This document shows, one piece after another, positions 1 to 9,385 of a stretch of 64,000 nt of DNA. Within the stretch, counting starts at the first letter, position 1. The number at the start of each line of letters is the position of its first letter. Made by a program: the position numbers and the translations under genes. Source of the DNA: Symbiodinium natans (Eukaryota; Sar; Dinophyceae; Suessiales; Symbiodiniaceae); the NCBI GenBank assembly GCA_905221605.1, contig CAJNDS010001724.1, positions 299,978 to 363,977 on the forward strand. The letters are read 5' to 3'. The notes under the pieces were generated by a model, which made no database searches, was not told where the DNA came from, and saw only the letters and a list, made by a program, of their open reading frames with translations.

Positions 1-326
1 CGCTAACTCTGGCGACAATTTCTGTTTCTAAACCAGCCGGGCTTCAGGAGGACTTTGCGATGTGTTGGTTTATGGTACTGTTGCTACGGCATCGTGAAGA
101 GACCGGTGGCCAAATTGCATATCAAGGGACCAAGGGAGGGACAGGGACCTTAGGGGTTCCTTAGGGGGCGAATTTCGGGGCTACCTAGCTATATAGGGAC
201 GACATAAGGCATCATAGCCCTAAACCCGCCGCGAAGTGAGCTCTGCACCCTAAACCCCTAAAACCCTTAAACTCCTTGAACCCTAAGCAGCTTCGTTTAG
301 GGTTAGCCGGCTCAGGGTTTAGGCCC

Positions 327-411
327 CCTGGTTCTTCGTAGGGAATGAGGGAATTGGGGCTATACTTATTACCCTTGAAGGGGATTCTTTTGGGTACCTT
401 ATGCCCTACTG
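327..411. mobile_element. TIR element, family F6
   Basis: Short non-coding element. The left end reads CCTGGTTCTTCGTAGGGAA and the right end GCCCTACTGAG. The core has paired segments around CCTTGAAGGGG. Copies recur at 16871, 34887, 42996 and 49515, with inner TIR CTTAGTAGGGAATGAGGG. No coding capacity, so non-autonomous. Confidence 0.5.
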
Positions 412-943
412 AGACTCGCGGCTTTGAGACATTTCGCCGAACCATGGGGAAACTCATTTGTCTGGAACCAGCTTCACCGCTTTTGAGTGGTGAAGCCACA
501 AAGTTTAGCAACCCTGAGCCCTTAGCCCTAAAACCTAAACCCTACACCCTAAATCCTTGCCCTAAACCCTGAACCCTAAGCCCTAGACCCCTGGCACTGG
601 AATCATGCGGGTTGAGTCACTTCGGCAGGTCCAGTGCTCGGTTGTTTGACGTTTTGGGCTTGGTGAGGGCTTCGACCTTGAAGACTCAGAATGTTGGTTT
701 AGGGTTTATAGGGTTTAGGGTTTAGGGTTTAGGTTTTCGGGTTTAGGGTTCAGGTTTTAGGGTTTAGGGCCCATTCTGAGACCTAAGGGTTCAGTTTAGG
801 GTTTTGGGTTTTGGAGGAAGAGAGAGAGAGAGAGAGAGAGAGAGGGTTTAGCGTTTGGGGTTTAGGGTTTAGGGTATAGCATTAAGAGTAATACGAATGC
901 TCAGAATTCATACAAAGTGCATGCAACGTGTCAATTCTTACAG

Positions 944-999
944 CGCTCATGCACATGATGTGGGTTCGGACGACACAACACGGCTGCATCCAGACACTG
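944..999 (+). CDS. Candidate small exon (AHAHDVGSDDTTRLHPDT)
   Basis: Flanked by a pyrimidine-rich acceptor TTCTTACAG and a strong donor GTGAGT. One frame is open for 18 codons and is Asp/Thr-rich. It enters in phase 2 and leaves in phase 1. It is not clearly one of the A/B/C families and could be a chance open stretch. Confidence 0.35.
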
Positions 1000-1340
1000 G
1001 TGAGTTTCTTAACCCCCTAAACCCTAAACCCTAAACCCTTCCCGTCTCGGCACTCTAAAAAGGAAAGAGGTTTAGGGTTTAGGGAGGCTGCACGGTAGTC
1101 CCAGCTGATGCTTTAAGTCTTTCAAGGAGGGTTTAGGGACGTGAACCCAGGGGTGAGTTCCATGGGCTCTTAGGCCTTAGAATCCCCATAACGCGACCCT
1201 ACAAAGGGCCGTTTGAAGGGATGATAGGGAAGAAGAGCCCATCCTGGTCGGGCTGCAGAAATGGCTTTAGGGTTTAGGGTTTAGGGTTTAGGGTTTTATG
1301 GCCCCTAGAGCCCCACTCCCCTCGCCCCGCTGCCTCACAG

Positions 1341-1385
1341 GAGGAGTCTCAAGCATCACCCCAGGCTCGGGAAGAGAATGAGGAG
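1341..1385 (+). CDS. Acidic small exon (EESQASPQAREENEE)
   Basis: A 45-nt open stretch between CTCACAG and donor GTCCGG, phase 0 to 0. The EE..ASP..R pattern recalls B exons (EEVDELEETASPSAPRKG), but the RKG end is replaced by acidic residues. A (TTTAGGG)n block lies upstream (about 1270-1296). Confidence 0.45.
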
Positions 1386-1466
1386 GTCCGGAGACAGGGC
1401 GCTCCCAGGAACCATGCCATAGGATTTAGGGTTTAGGGTTTAGCGTTTCTCTCAGGGTAGTTTCAT

Positions 1467-1578
1467 GGGCCTTAATCTGGTCCCTTGCCTCCCTTAACGT
1501 GTTTTTGATGTGTGGACTAGGGTATGAAAGGGTATATAAGAGGTCCCCTTTAAGGGCCCAAATTAAGGTACCATGTAA
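1467..1578. mobile_element. TIR element, family F5
   Basis: The left end is CATGGGCCTTAATCTGGTCC and the right end GGGCCCAAATTAAGGTACCATG, an imperfect inverted repeat with a GGGTATATAAGAGG core. Close copies lie at 35377 and 44552. Confidence 0.55.
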
Positions 1579-1961
1579 TCTTCTGAAGGCGGAGTAGTAC
1601 GGCCCCTCTGCTAAGGGTCCACGTACCTATGTATTATATACTTGGGCCCGAAAGCTGCTAGATGGGATCCCCTTTAAGGCCCCAAGTCTGCTCCGCCATT
1701 TCGGTAGGTTCCCTATATAGTCTCCGCAGGGCAGTGGGGTTTCAGTTCAGCAAGGGCCTTCCGAAGCCCCCGGTTTAGGGTTTAGGGTTTAGGGTTTAGG
1801 GTTTAGGGTTTCCCCCCCCCCAAGTATGTACAATAATGGTACTTGTATGGGGGTGTCAGGGGTTTGTTTTTTGCATGTTTTGGGGGGCTTAGGTTGGTTA
1901 TCCGGAGACCCGCCCCCCCCCGCACACACTGTAGACTTCAGACTCAGCTTTATTGGGGCAG

Positions 1962-2003
1962 GCGGCCGAGAGAAATGTGACGTTTTCGCCGGCTCCGCCC
2001 CCG
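1962..2003 (+). CDS. A-type module exon
   Basis: Reads AAERNVTFSPAPPP between acceptor GGGGCAG and donor GTACTT, 14 codons, phase 0 to 0. The NVTFSPA core and the exon end six codons after Phe match the other A exons. It is followed in order by a B exon (2100) and a C exon (2235), the first dispersed module of the window. Confidence 0.72.
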
Positions 2004-2099
2004 GTACTTGAGCGACGATGCCGCACCCTAAACCCTAAATCCTAAACCCTAAACCCTATATAACGACTTTCCGATCCTCAATCCGAAGCCGCTGCTGAG

Positions 2100-2142
2100 G
2101 AAGTTGCGCAGGAGGGAGAGTCATCCTCTGCCTGGCGCAAAG
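2100..2142 (+). CDS. B-type module exon
   Basis: Reads EVAQEGESSSAWRK plus the first base of a Gly codon. Acceptor is CTGAG and donor GCGGGC (GC class). The Glu-Val start and the RK-G end, broken after the first base of Gly, are the B hallmarks. An upstream acceptor CCGAAG would add a few Ala residues. Confidence 0.6.
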
Positions 2143-2234
2143 GCGGGCATGCGAGCTTACAGCCGAGGAGTCTGCAGTGTTGCTTTCTTGCTTTGTGCTA
2201 ACGACTCCGAAAATCTGCGAGCATGTGTGGGGAG

Positions 2235-2287
2235 GCACGGGCTTTGTGAGAATGTCAGACTTCCCAGACGATGACACGGAGTCCGAG
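2235..2287 (+). CDS. C-type module exon
   Basis: 53 nt. Completes a Gly codon and then reads TGFVRMSDFPDDDTESE, ending at a GTACGC donor. Length, phase (1 to 0) and the acidic tail match the ten array copies. Acceptor is GGGGAG followed by GC. Confidence 0.8.
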
Positions 2288-2515
2288 GTACGCTGGCATT
2301 GCGTAGGCATGGCGGATCAAGCTCGAAGTTGTTTAGGTTTAGGGTTTGGTAGGAAAAGGGTTGAGGGTTTAGAAAAGGGTTTAGGGTTTAGTAGAAAATG
2401 GTTTAGGGTTTCTTGGGATCAGGGGAGGTTTAGGGAACACAGTTTGAGAGCCTCATATGCTCCGCGGATTTCTCTGGCATGCTGGACTTGTTTGATGAGG
2501 GGACCGTGCGAGCAG

Positions 2516-2557
2516 GCCACACAGAAGAATGTTACATTTTCACCGGCCGGGCGCTTA
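2516..2557 (+). CDS. A-type module exon, 3' end uncertain
   Basis: Reads ATQKNVTFSPAGRL after acceptor GCGAGCAG. The core is clear, but no G-starting donor follows the sixth codon after Phe. The exon may run on through LLSR to the GTGTGT donor. Confidence 0.55.
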
Positions 2558-2688
2558 CTTCTGTCGAGGTGTGTGAGTTTAGGGCTTAAGGTTTGGGGTT
2601 TAAGGTTTAGGGTTTAGGGTTTTAGGGTTTAGGGTTTAGGGCTGTAGTCAGATGCTGGCGTGCCAGCCGGAGATGGTGCTGCCTGCAG

Positions 2689-3035
2689 GAAGTGGATGGC
2701 CTGTCTGCGCAGCAGGAGGGGGATGCATCCACCGGCAACCGGAAAGGCCGGGCAGTGATAGGTTGCCAGCACAGGCACAGGCACACAGGGTTCTCGGCTC
2801 CCAACCTTGTATTTGTTCTGCGCCGATGTTGATGCTTTTCGGCTTCGGGTCTGGTGGCAAGATCTTTGGCAGGCACAGGCTTTGTGAAAATGTCAGACCT
2901 GCCAGATGATGATGACGAGTCAGAGGCTGGTGTTTGTGTGAGCTGGCACCCTTTCCTCCCCCTGTTCTAATTGTCGAGCAAAAACCATGAACGCAGGCAG
3001 AGAAGACTGTGACCTTCTCACCGGCAGCGCTCTCA
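2689..3035 (+). CDS. Array unit 1 (exons B, C, A)
   Basis: B 2689-2746 reads EVDGLSAQQEGDASTGNRK+G. C 2873-2925 reads (G)TGFVKMSDLPDDDDESE. A 2997-3035 reads AEKTVTFSPAALS. Donors are GCCGGG, GCTGGT and GTTCGG; acceptors are CTGCAG, TTGGCAG and ACGCAG. B ends on the first base of a Gly codon that C completes, so the frame closes. Confidence 0.85.
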
Positions 3036-3092
3036 GTTCGGGTGTAGTCAGATGCTCGTGTGCCAGCTGGTTGGATACAACGCCGTCTGCAG

Positions 3093-3436
3093 GAAGTGGA
3101 TGGCCTGTCTGCGCAGCAGGAGGGGGATGCATCCACCGGCAACCGAAAAGGCAGGGCAGTGATAGGTTTGAGGTCCGTCACAGGCACACAGCTTCTCGGC
3201 TCCCAACCTTGTGTTTGTACTGCACATCTGTTGGTGCTTTCTGCTTCGGGTCTGGTGGCAAGATATTTGACAGGCACAGGCTTTGTGAGAATGTCAGACC
3301 TGCCAGATGATGATGACGAGTCAGAGGCTGGTGTTTGTTTGAGCTGGCACGCTTTCCTCGCCATGTTCTAATTGTCGATCAAAAACCATGCATGCAGGCA
3401 GATAAGACTGTGACCTTCTCACCGGCAGCACTCTCA
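3093..3436 (+). CDS. Array unit 2 (exons B, C, A)
   Basis: B 3093-3150, C 3274-3326 (TGFVRMSDLPDDDDESE), A 3398-3436 (ADKTVTFSPAALS). Subtype a intron. The Arg codon of the B end is CGA here and CGG in the other copies, a synonymous change. Confidence 0.85.
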
Positions 3437-3497
3437 GTTCGGGTGTAGTCAGATGCTCGTGTGCCAGCTGGTTCGATGGATATGGCGCCGTCTGCAG

Positions 3498-3843
3498 GAA
3501 GTGGATGGCCTGTCTGCGCAGCAGGAGGGGGATGCATCCACCGGCAACCGGAAAGGCAGGGCAGTGATAGGTTGCCAGCACAGGCACAGGCACACAGGGT
3601 TCTCGGCTCCCAACCTTGTATTTGTTCTGCGCCGATGTTGATGCTTTCGGCTTCGGGTCTGGTGGCAAGATCTTTGGCAGGCACAGGCTTTGTGAAAATG
3701 TCAGACCTGCCAGATGATGATGACGAGTCAGAGGCTGGTGTTTGTGTGAGCTGGCACCCTTTCCTCCCCGTGTTCTAATTGTCGAGCAAAAACCATGAAC
3801 GCAGGCAGATAAGACTGTGACCTTCTCACCGGCAGCGCTCTCA
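3498..3843 (+). CDS. Array unit 3 (exons B, C, A)
   Basis: B 3498-3555, C 3681-3733, A 3805-3843. Subtype b intron. The sequence just past A is GTTCGGACG where most copies have GTTCGGGTG, so variation starts at the predicted donor. Confidence 0.85.
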
Positions 3844-3904
3844 GTTCGGACGTAGTCAGATGCTCGTGTGCCAGCTGGTTCGATGGATATGGCGCCGTCT
3901 GCAG

Positions 3905-4248
3905 GAAGTGGATGGCCTGTCTGCGCAGCAGGAGGGGGATGCATCCACCGGCAACCGGAAAGGCAGGGCAGTGATAGGTTTGAGGTCCGTCACAGGCACA
4001 CAGCTTCTCGGCTCCCAACCTTGTGTTTGTACTGCACATCTGTTGGTGCTTTCTGCTTCGGGTCTGGTGGCAAGATATCTGGAAGGCACAGGCTTTGTGA
4101 AAATGTCAGACCTGCCAGATGATGATGACGAGTCAGAGGCTGGTGTTTGTTTGAGCTGGCACGCTTTCCTCGCCATGTTCTAATTGTCGATCAAAAACCA
4201 TGCATGCAGGCAGATAAGACTGTGACCTTCTCACCGGCAGCGCTCTCA
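3905..4248 (+). CDS. Array unit 4 (exons B, C, A)
   Basis: B 3905-3962, C 4086-4138, A 4210-4248. The C acceptor is TCTGGAAG rather than TTTGGCAG, so AAG is tolerated in place of CAG. Confidence 0.84.
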
Positions 4249-4309
4249 GTTCGGGTGTAGTCAGATGCTCGTGTGCCAGCTGGTTCGATGGATATAGCGC
4301 CGCCTGCAG

Positions 4310-4653
4310 GAAGTGGATGGCCTGTCCGCGCAGCAGGACGGGGATGCATCCACCGGCAACCGGAAAGGCAGGGCAGTGATAGGTTTGAGGTCCGTCACAG
4401 GCACACAGCTTCTCGGCTCCCAACCTTGTGTTTGTACTGCACATCTGTTGGTGCTTTCTGCTTCTGGTCTGGTGGCAAGATTTCTGGCAGGCACAGGGTT
4501 TGTGAGAATGTCAGACCTGCCAGATGATGATGACGAGTCAGAGGCTGGTGTTTGTGTGAGCTGGCACGCTTTGCTCGCCATGTTTTAATTGTCGATCAAA
4601 AACCATGCATGCAGGCAGATAAGACTGTGACCTTCTCACCGGCAGCGCTCTCA
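4310..4653 (+). CDS. Array unit 5 (exons B, C, A)
   Basis: B 4310-4367 carries QQDGD instead of QQEGD, a conservative change. C 4491-4543, A 4615-4653. The C Gly codon is followed by GGTTTGTG (GGT for GGC), a synonymous change. Confidence 0.85.
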
Positions 4654-4710
4654 GTTCGGGTGTAGTCAGATGCTCGTGTGCCAGCCGGTTGGATATGGCG
4701 CCGTCTGCAG

Positions 4711-5056
4711 GAAGTGGATGGCTTGTCCGCGCAGCAGGAGGGGGATGCATCCACCGGCAACCGGAAAGGCAGGGCAGTGATAGGTTGCCAGCACAGGCAC
4801 AGGCACACAGGGTTCTCGGCTCCCAAGCTTGTATTTGTTCTGCGCCGATGTTGATGCTTTCTGCTTCGGGTCTGGTGGCAAGATATCTGGAAGGCACAGG
4901 CTTTGTGAAAATGTCAGACCTGCCAGATGATGATGACGAGTCAGAGGCTGGCGTTTGTTTGAGCGGGCACGCTTTGCTCGCCATGTTTTAATTGTCGATA
5001 AAAAACCATGCATGCAGGCAGATAAGACTGTGACCTTCTCACCGGCAGCGCTCTCA
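4711..5056 (+). CDS. Array unit 6 (exons B, C, A)
   Basis: B 4711-4768, C 4894-4946 with the TCTGGAAG acceptor, A 5018-5056. Subtype b. Confidence 0.84.
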
Positions 5057-5117
5057 GTTCGGGTGTAGTCAGATGCTCGTGTGCCAGCTGGTTCGATGGA
5101 TATGGCGCCGTCTGCAG

Positions 5118-5653
5118 GAAGTGGATGGCCTGTCCGCGCAGCAGGAGGGGGATGCATCCACCGGCAACCGGAAAGGCAGGGCAGTGATAGGTTGCCGGCA
5201 CAGGCACAGGCACACAGGGTTCTCGGCTCCCAACCTTGTATTTGTTCTGCGCCGATGTTGATGCTTTCTGCTTCGGGTCTGGTGTTTAGGTTTAGGGTTT
5301 AGGGTTTAGGGTTTAGGGTTTAGGGTTTTAGGGTTTTAGGGTTTAGGGTTTAGGGTTTAGGGTTTAGGGTTTAGGGTTTAGGGTTCAGGGTCTAGGGTTT
5401 AGGGTTTAGGGTTTAGGGTTTCGGGTTTCGGGTTTAGGGTTTAGGGTTTAGGGTTTGGGGTTTAGGGTTTAGGGGCAAGATATCTGGCAGGCACAGGCTT
5501 TGTGAAAATGTCAGACCTGCCAGATGATGATGACGAGTCAGAGGCTGGCGTTTGTTTGAGCGGGCACGCTTTGCTCGCCATGTTTTAATTGTCGATCAAA
5601 AACCATGCATGCAGGCAGATAAGACTGTGACCTTCTCACCGGCAGCGCTCTCA
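5118..5653 (+). CDS. Array unit 7 (exons B, C, A) split by telomeric repeat
   Basis: B 5118-5175, C 5491-5543, A 5615-5653. The B-C intron carries a 190-bp telomeric block at 5285-5474. All three exons stay intact, so the unit can still code if the longer intron is spliced. Confidence 0.85.
5285..5474 (+). repeat. Telomeric (TTTAGGG)n insertion inside array unit 7
   Basis: Other units read GGTCTGGTGGCAAGATAT here. Unit 7 reads GGTCTGGTG, then about 27 TTTAGGG-like repeats with a few variants (TTTTAGGG, TTTCGGG, TTCAGGG), then GCAAGATAT. No base of the unit is lost or duplicated apart from ambiguity in one or two G residues. Confidence 0.95.
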
Positions 5654-5714
5654 GTTCGGGTGTAGTCAGATGCTCGTGTGCCAGCTGGTTCGATGGATAT
5701 GGCGCCGTCTGCAG

Positions 5715-6058
5715 GAAGTGGATGGCTTGTCTGCGCAGCAGGAGGGGGATGCATCCACCGGCAACCGGAAAGGCAGGGCAGTGATAGGTTTGAGGTCCGT
5801 CACAGGCACACAGCTTCTCGGCTCCCAACCTTGTGTTTGTACTGCACATCTGTTGGTGCTTTCTGCTTCGGGTCTGGTGGCAAGATATTTGGCAGGCACA
5901 GGCTTTGTGAGAATGTCAGACCTGCCAGATGATGATGACGAGTCAGAGGCTGGTGTTTGTTTGAGCTGGCACGCTTTCCTCGCCATGTTCTAATTGTCGA
6001 TCAAAAACCATGCATGCAGGCAGATAAGACTGTGACCTTCTCACCGGCAGCACTCTCA
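5715..6058 (+). CDS. Array unit 8 (exons B, C, A)
   Basis: B 5715-5772, C 5896-5948, A 6020-6058. Subtype a. Confidence 0.85.
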
Positions 6059-6119
6059 GTTCGGACGTAGTCAGATGCTTGTGTGCCAGCTGGTTCGATG
6101 GATATGGCGCCGCCTGCAG

Positions 6120-6463
6120 GAAGTGGATGGCCTGTCCGCGCAGCAGGATGGGGATGCATCCACCGGCAACCGGAAAGGCAGGGCAGTGATAGGTTTCCGG
6201 TCCGACACAGGCACACAGCTTCTCGGCTCCCAACCTTGTGTTTGTACTGCACATCTGTTGGTGCTTTCTGCTTCGGGTCTGGTGGCAAGATATTTGGCAG
6301 GCACAGGCTTTGTGAGAATGTCAGACCTGCCAGATGATGATGACGAGTCAGAGGCTGGTGTTTGTGTGAGCTGGCACGCTTTGCTCGCCATGTTTTAATT
6401 GTCGATCAAAAACCATGCATGCAGGCAGATAAGACTGTGACCTTCTCACCGGCAGCGCTCTCA
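6120..6463 (+). CDS. Array unit 9 (exons B, C, A)
   Basis: B 6120-6177 (QQDGD variant as in unit 5), C 6301-6353, A 6425-6463. Intron subtype a with a local change, TTTCCGGTCCGACACAGG. Confidence 0.85.
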
Positions 6464-6520
6464 GTTCGGGTGTAGTCAGATGCTCGTGTGCCAGCCGGTT
6501 GGATATGGCGCCGTCTGCAG

Positions 6521-6866
6521 GAAGTGGACGGCCTGTCCGCGCAGCAGGAGGGGGATGCATCCACCGGCAACCGGAAAGGCAGGGCAGTGATAGGTTGCCG
6601 GCACAGGCACAGGCACACAGGGTTCTCGGCTCCCAACCTTGTATTTGTTCTGCGCCGATGTTGATGCTTTCGGCTTCGAGTCTGGTGGCAAGATCTTTGG
6701 CAGGCACCGGCTTTGTGAAAATGTCAGACCTGCCAGATGATGATGACGAGTCAGAGGCTGGTGTTTGTTTGAGCTGGCACCCTTTCCTCCCCCTGTTCTA
6801 ATTGTCGAGCAAAAACCATGAATGCAGGCAGATAAGACTGTGACCTTCTCACCGGCAGCGCTCTCA
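6521..6866 (+). CDS. Array unit 10 (exons B, C, A)
   Basis: B 6521-6578, C 6704-6756 (GGCACCGGC start; the ACC/ACA change is synonymous), A 6828-6866. After A the repeat breaks down into a TG-rich stretch (about 6876-6890). Confidence 0.85.
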
Positions 6867-6920
6867 GTTCGGGCAATGTGTGTGTGTGTGTTGTAGATGC
6901 TGCATGGTCAAATTCTCCAG

Positions 6921-6978
6921 GAAGTGGATGGCCTGTCTGCGCAGCAGGAAGGGGATGCATCCACGGGCCATCGGAAAG
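6921..6978 (+). CDS. B-type exon of decayed unit 11
   Basis: 58 nt between TCTCCAG and GCAATT, reading EVDGLSAQQEGDASTGHRK+G. One residue differs from the array. The intron downstream has diverged beyond recognition from the array. Confidence 0.75.
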
Positions 6979-7052
6979 GCAATTTCGTGATGGTTTGTTT
7001 TGTCGTGTGTTGTTGTCGCTGCCCGGCTTGGCCGTGGAAGATGCGTTCTGGC

Positions 7053-7080
7053 AGGCTGGGTATGAATGACAGACCTGCCA
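7053..7080 (+). pseudogene. Truncated C-type exon relic
   Basis: GGCAGGCTGGGTATGAATGACAGACCTGCCA matches the acceptor and first 25 nt or so of the array C exon with several changes and indels. It then runs straight into a 17-base C tract. The acidic half is gone. A functional-looking C exon follows at 7140. Confidence 0.6.
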
Positions 7081-7139
7081 ACCCCCCCCCCCCCCCCGCT
7101 AAGCCTGAATCTCTAAACCCTAAACCCTCAACCCTGCAG

Positions 7140-7192
7140 GCACAGGCTTTGTTAAAGTGGCGGACCTGCCGGACGATGACGAGGACTCGGAG
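7140..7192 (+). CDS. C-type module exon with GA donor
   Basis: 53 nt reading (G)TGFVKVADLPDDDEDSE after CCCTGCAG. It is followed by GACCGT, so the donor would be GA. It lies just downstream of the truncated C relic and a CCCTAAA stretch. Confidence 0.75.
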
Positions 7193-7525
7193 GACCGTCC
7201 TCATGTCGGGATTTGGTGTTTCGGTCTTTGCGACAGGATCTCAGCACCCTAAGCCCTAAACTCTAAGACCGTAAGCCGTAAGGGCTAGGTAGGCGGGTGG
7301 CAAAAGAACCCAAACAGACGACCTGAGCAACCAAGCGGTTCAGGGCTTGGCATTTCGGTCTCTAGTGTTGGGGGTTTCGGGTTCAGGGCCTAGGGTTTAG
7401 GGTTTAGGGTTTAGGGTTTAGGGTTTAGGGTTTAGGGTTTAGGGTCCAGGTCATGGGTTGTCCTGGGCTGCTGGGGAGTTAAGTGCGAGGCAGGCAGGGG
7501 TGGGGAGTCCTCCTAGGGCTTACTC

Positions 7526-7734
7526 GGAGGTTCACCCTATTCTAACTGTACTTATATAACCCAAACAGAACCCTATTATAACTGTACTTATATAACCCAA
7601 ACAGAACCCTATTATGACTGTACTTATATAACCCAAACAGAACCCTACAAGGGTACTTAAGGGGCTTAGAAGTGGGTTAGAACTACGCCTGTAGTTGGGT
7701 GATAAGTACCCAGAACCTCCACGTAGGGTTTAGG
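7526..7734. mobile_element. TIR element, family F3, with internal tandem repeat
   Basis: Ends GGAGGTTCACC and CCCAGAACCTCC. The interior holds three copies of a unit of about 40 bp containing AACTGTACTTATATAACCC. F3 copies recur at 8154, 12679, 31749, 33231, 38227, 39762, 44955 and 61612. The F3 consensus end is CTTGGAGGTTCATGGGTAGT. Confidence 0.55.
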
Positions 7735-7995
7735 GTTCTGGGCTCCAGCCTTCCCCGGCACGCTCTTGCAGCGGCCTCGATCTCACCCTCAACCCTGAAC
7801 CGCCTTAACCCTGTAAGGGTAGATCATGATCTCTAAATTAGGAATGACTTTCACCCCAATCCCGAATCCCTAAACCTAAGCCCTAGCTCAAAAAGGGTGC
7901 CCTAAACTAGCAAGCTCCCCCAGAATCCTAAACCCTAAGCCTTTTAATGAACCGCCCAGGCACGTTTCTTCATTAGGGTTTAGGGTTTGTACCCT

Positions 7996-8070
7996 TCGGC
8001 TCAAAATAGCCCAAAAACCTCATATAAGAAGGCCCTGAGAGTCCTTAGGGCCTTAGGGATAGGGTTTAGG
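7996..8070. mobile_element. Dispersed short repeat, family F10
   Basis: CTCAAAATAGCCCAAAAACC through GGCCCTGAGAGTCCTTAGGG. It is shared with 10855-10995 (two tandem partial copies there). No clear TIR. Confidence 0.45.
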
Positions 8071-8153
8071 GTGTGGTGCTCAATTTCCCTTCCAAACGGG
8101 TTTAGGGTTCAGGGATGCAAAAGGGTTTAGGGTTGAGGGTTCAACCCCCTTCA

Positions 8154-8275
8154 CTTGGAGGTTCATGGTAGCTTTAAGTAGGGTGATAGGTAATTACCCC
8201 CCCCCCCCCCCCCAAACCCTAAACCCTAAACCCTAAACCCTAAACGCCCTACTCCGAACTTCCCATGACTTCAAG
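8154..8275. mobile_element. F3 element interrupted by poly-C and CCCTAAA
   Basis: Left end CTTGGAGGTTCATGGTAGCT, right end CCCATGACTTCAAG. Between them a C16 run and four or five CCCTAAA repeats split the element, so telomeric sequence entered a pre-existing TIR element. Confidence 0.5.
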
Positions 8276-8536
8276 TAAACGCCGAATATCCCTCAACGCG
8301 AAAGCTCCTTTGGGTCTCAAAGCCCAGCACCTCACCGGCGCATTTAGGCCACGAGCTCACAGCATAGAGCTCTTCGGTTTAAGGTTGAGGGCTCTATGAT
8401 AAGACTACCCAGAGCCCTGAACCCTGAACCCTGAACCCTGAACCCTAAACCCTAAACCCGAAACCCTAAACCCTAAACCCTAAACCCTGAACCCTAAACC
8501 CTAAACCCATCCCTCCAAACCTGATTTAATGGCCAG

Positions 8537-8575
8537 GCTGGCCGGGCAGTGCACTTCTCGCCAGCCCTGCTCTCA
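8537..8575 (+). CDS. A-type module exon with GA donor
   Basis: 39 nt reading AGRAVHFSPALLS between AATGGCCAG and GATGGC. Length, phase 0 to 0 and the FSPA core fit. The next B exon in order is at 9337. Confidence 0.75.
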
Positions 8576-8712
8576 GATGGCATCAGGGCTCTTCCATCTT
8601 GGGGACGACATGAACCCTGAGAGGGTTTAGGGTTTAGGGTTTAGGGTTTAGGGTTTAGGGTTTAGGGTTTAGGGTTTAGGGTTTAGGGTTTAGGGGAACC
8701 CTGAAGCCCTGT

Positions 8713-8867
8713 ACCTTGGGGACGACATAAACCCTAAAAAGGTCTAATGATTCATAGACCTTAATCGGATTTATAGTAGCATAGGGTATATGACCCCAAC
8801 TTCATATACCTCAATAGGAATTATTGTAGCATAGGGTCCCCAATTTTAGGGTTCATATGGTCATAGG
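8713..8867. mobile_element. TIR element, family F2
   Basis: Left end CCTTGGGGACGACATAAACC, right end TTTTAGGGTTCATATGGTC, core GTAGCATAGGGTATATGACC. The interior seems partly duplicated (two 'ATAGGAATTATTGTAGCATAGGG' type segments). F2 is the most frequent family here, with about a dozen copies. Consensus right end is GGGTTCATGTGGTCCCCAAGG. Confidence 0.6.
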
Positions 8868-9336
8868 TTTCGTCACGGTCGGGCTTCCGATGGGGATTCT
8901 GACCAGGGGACTGACGACAGCTCCCGCGCATCTGCAGACCTCGAGATGCAGCCTAGGGTTTAGGGTTTAGGGTTTAGGGTTTAGGGTTTAGGGTTTAGGG
9001 TTCAGGGTTTAGGGTTTAGGGTTTAGAGACCTTTTTAGGGTTCATGTGGCCCCGAAGACCTCGGAAGTCACAGCCAGAGTCTCCCCCTTGAACAAACTAC
9101 CCCTTAGGGTTTAGGGTTTAGGGTTTAGGGTTTAGAGTTTAGGGTTTAGGGTTTAGGGTTTAGGGCTATTCAACTCGAGCAATGTAAACCTATCTCACTG
9201 CTGAAGCTGCTGCAATCTCTTGGGATCAGATGAGACCGATTCTGTTCTACCCTATTTCATTCCAGGGACGGTTAGTTAGGATAAGGGGGAACATCCCAAA
9301 TAGGGACTGTTTCACGTTCTGCCACTCCTGATGGAG

Positions 9337-9385
9337 GAAGTTGACGAGTTGGAGGAGACTGCGTCACCGTCAGCGCCACGGAAAG
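9337..9385 (+). CDS. B-type module exon
   Basis: 49 nt reading EVDELEETASPSAPRK+G between CTGATGGAG and GCCAGA. The clearest statement of the B core. A weakly matching right end of an F1 element (GGGGGAACATCCC) lies about 50 bp upstream. Confidence 0.82.

Larger units (their letters stand above)
2689..6866 (+). repeat. Tandem array of ten 401-407 bp module units
   Basis: Ten head-to-tail copies of a unit of about 405 bp. Each holds one B, one C and one A exon (58+53+39 = 150 nt, exactly 50 codons) and three introns. The exon segments are nearly invariant. Two intron subtypes exist between B and C: subtype a with TTTGAGGTCCGTCACAGG (units 2, 4, 5, 8, 9) and subtype b with TTGCCAGCACAGGCACAGG (units 1, 3, 6, 7, 10). 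The mix indicates repeated unequal exchange. An eleventh, decayed unit follows at 6921-7080. Nothing shows whether the unit count is fixed. Confidence 0.9.

Noticed and set aside
590..630. C-like start GTGIMRVESLRQ
   Set aside because: No AG acceptor before it and no acidic tail.
2648..5157. Long open frames on the - strand through the tandem array
   Set aside because: They recur only because the unit recurs; they cross intron sequence and show no conservation beyond that of the + strand exons.
2689..6866. CRISPR array
   Set aside because: Unit length about 405 bp, internal coding structure and eukaryotic context exclude it.
8905..8950. B-like peptide GTDDSSRASADLEM
   Set aside because: Shares GTDDSS with the exon at 50948, but there is no SP/RKG end and no clear donor in the right phase.
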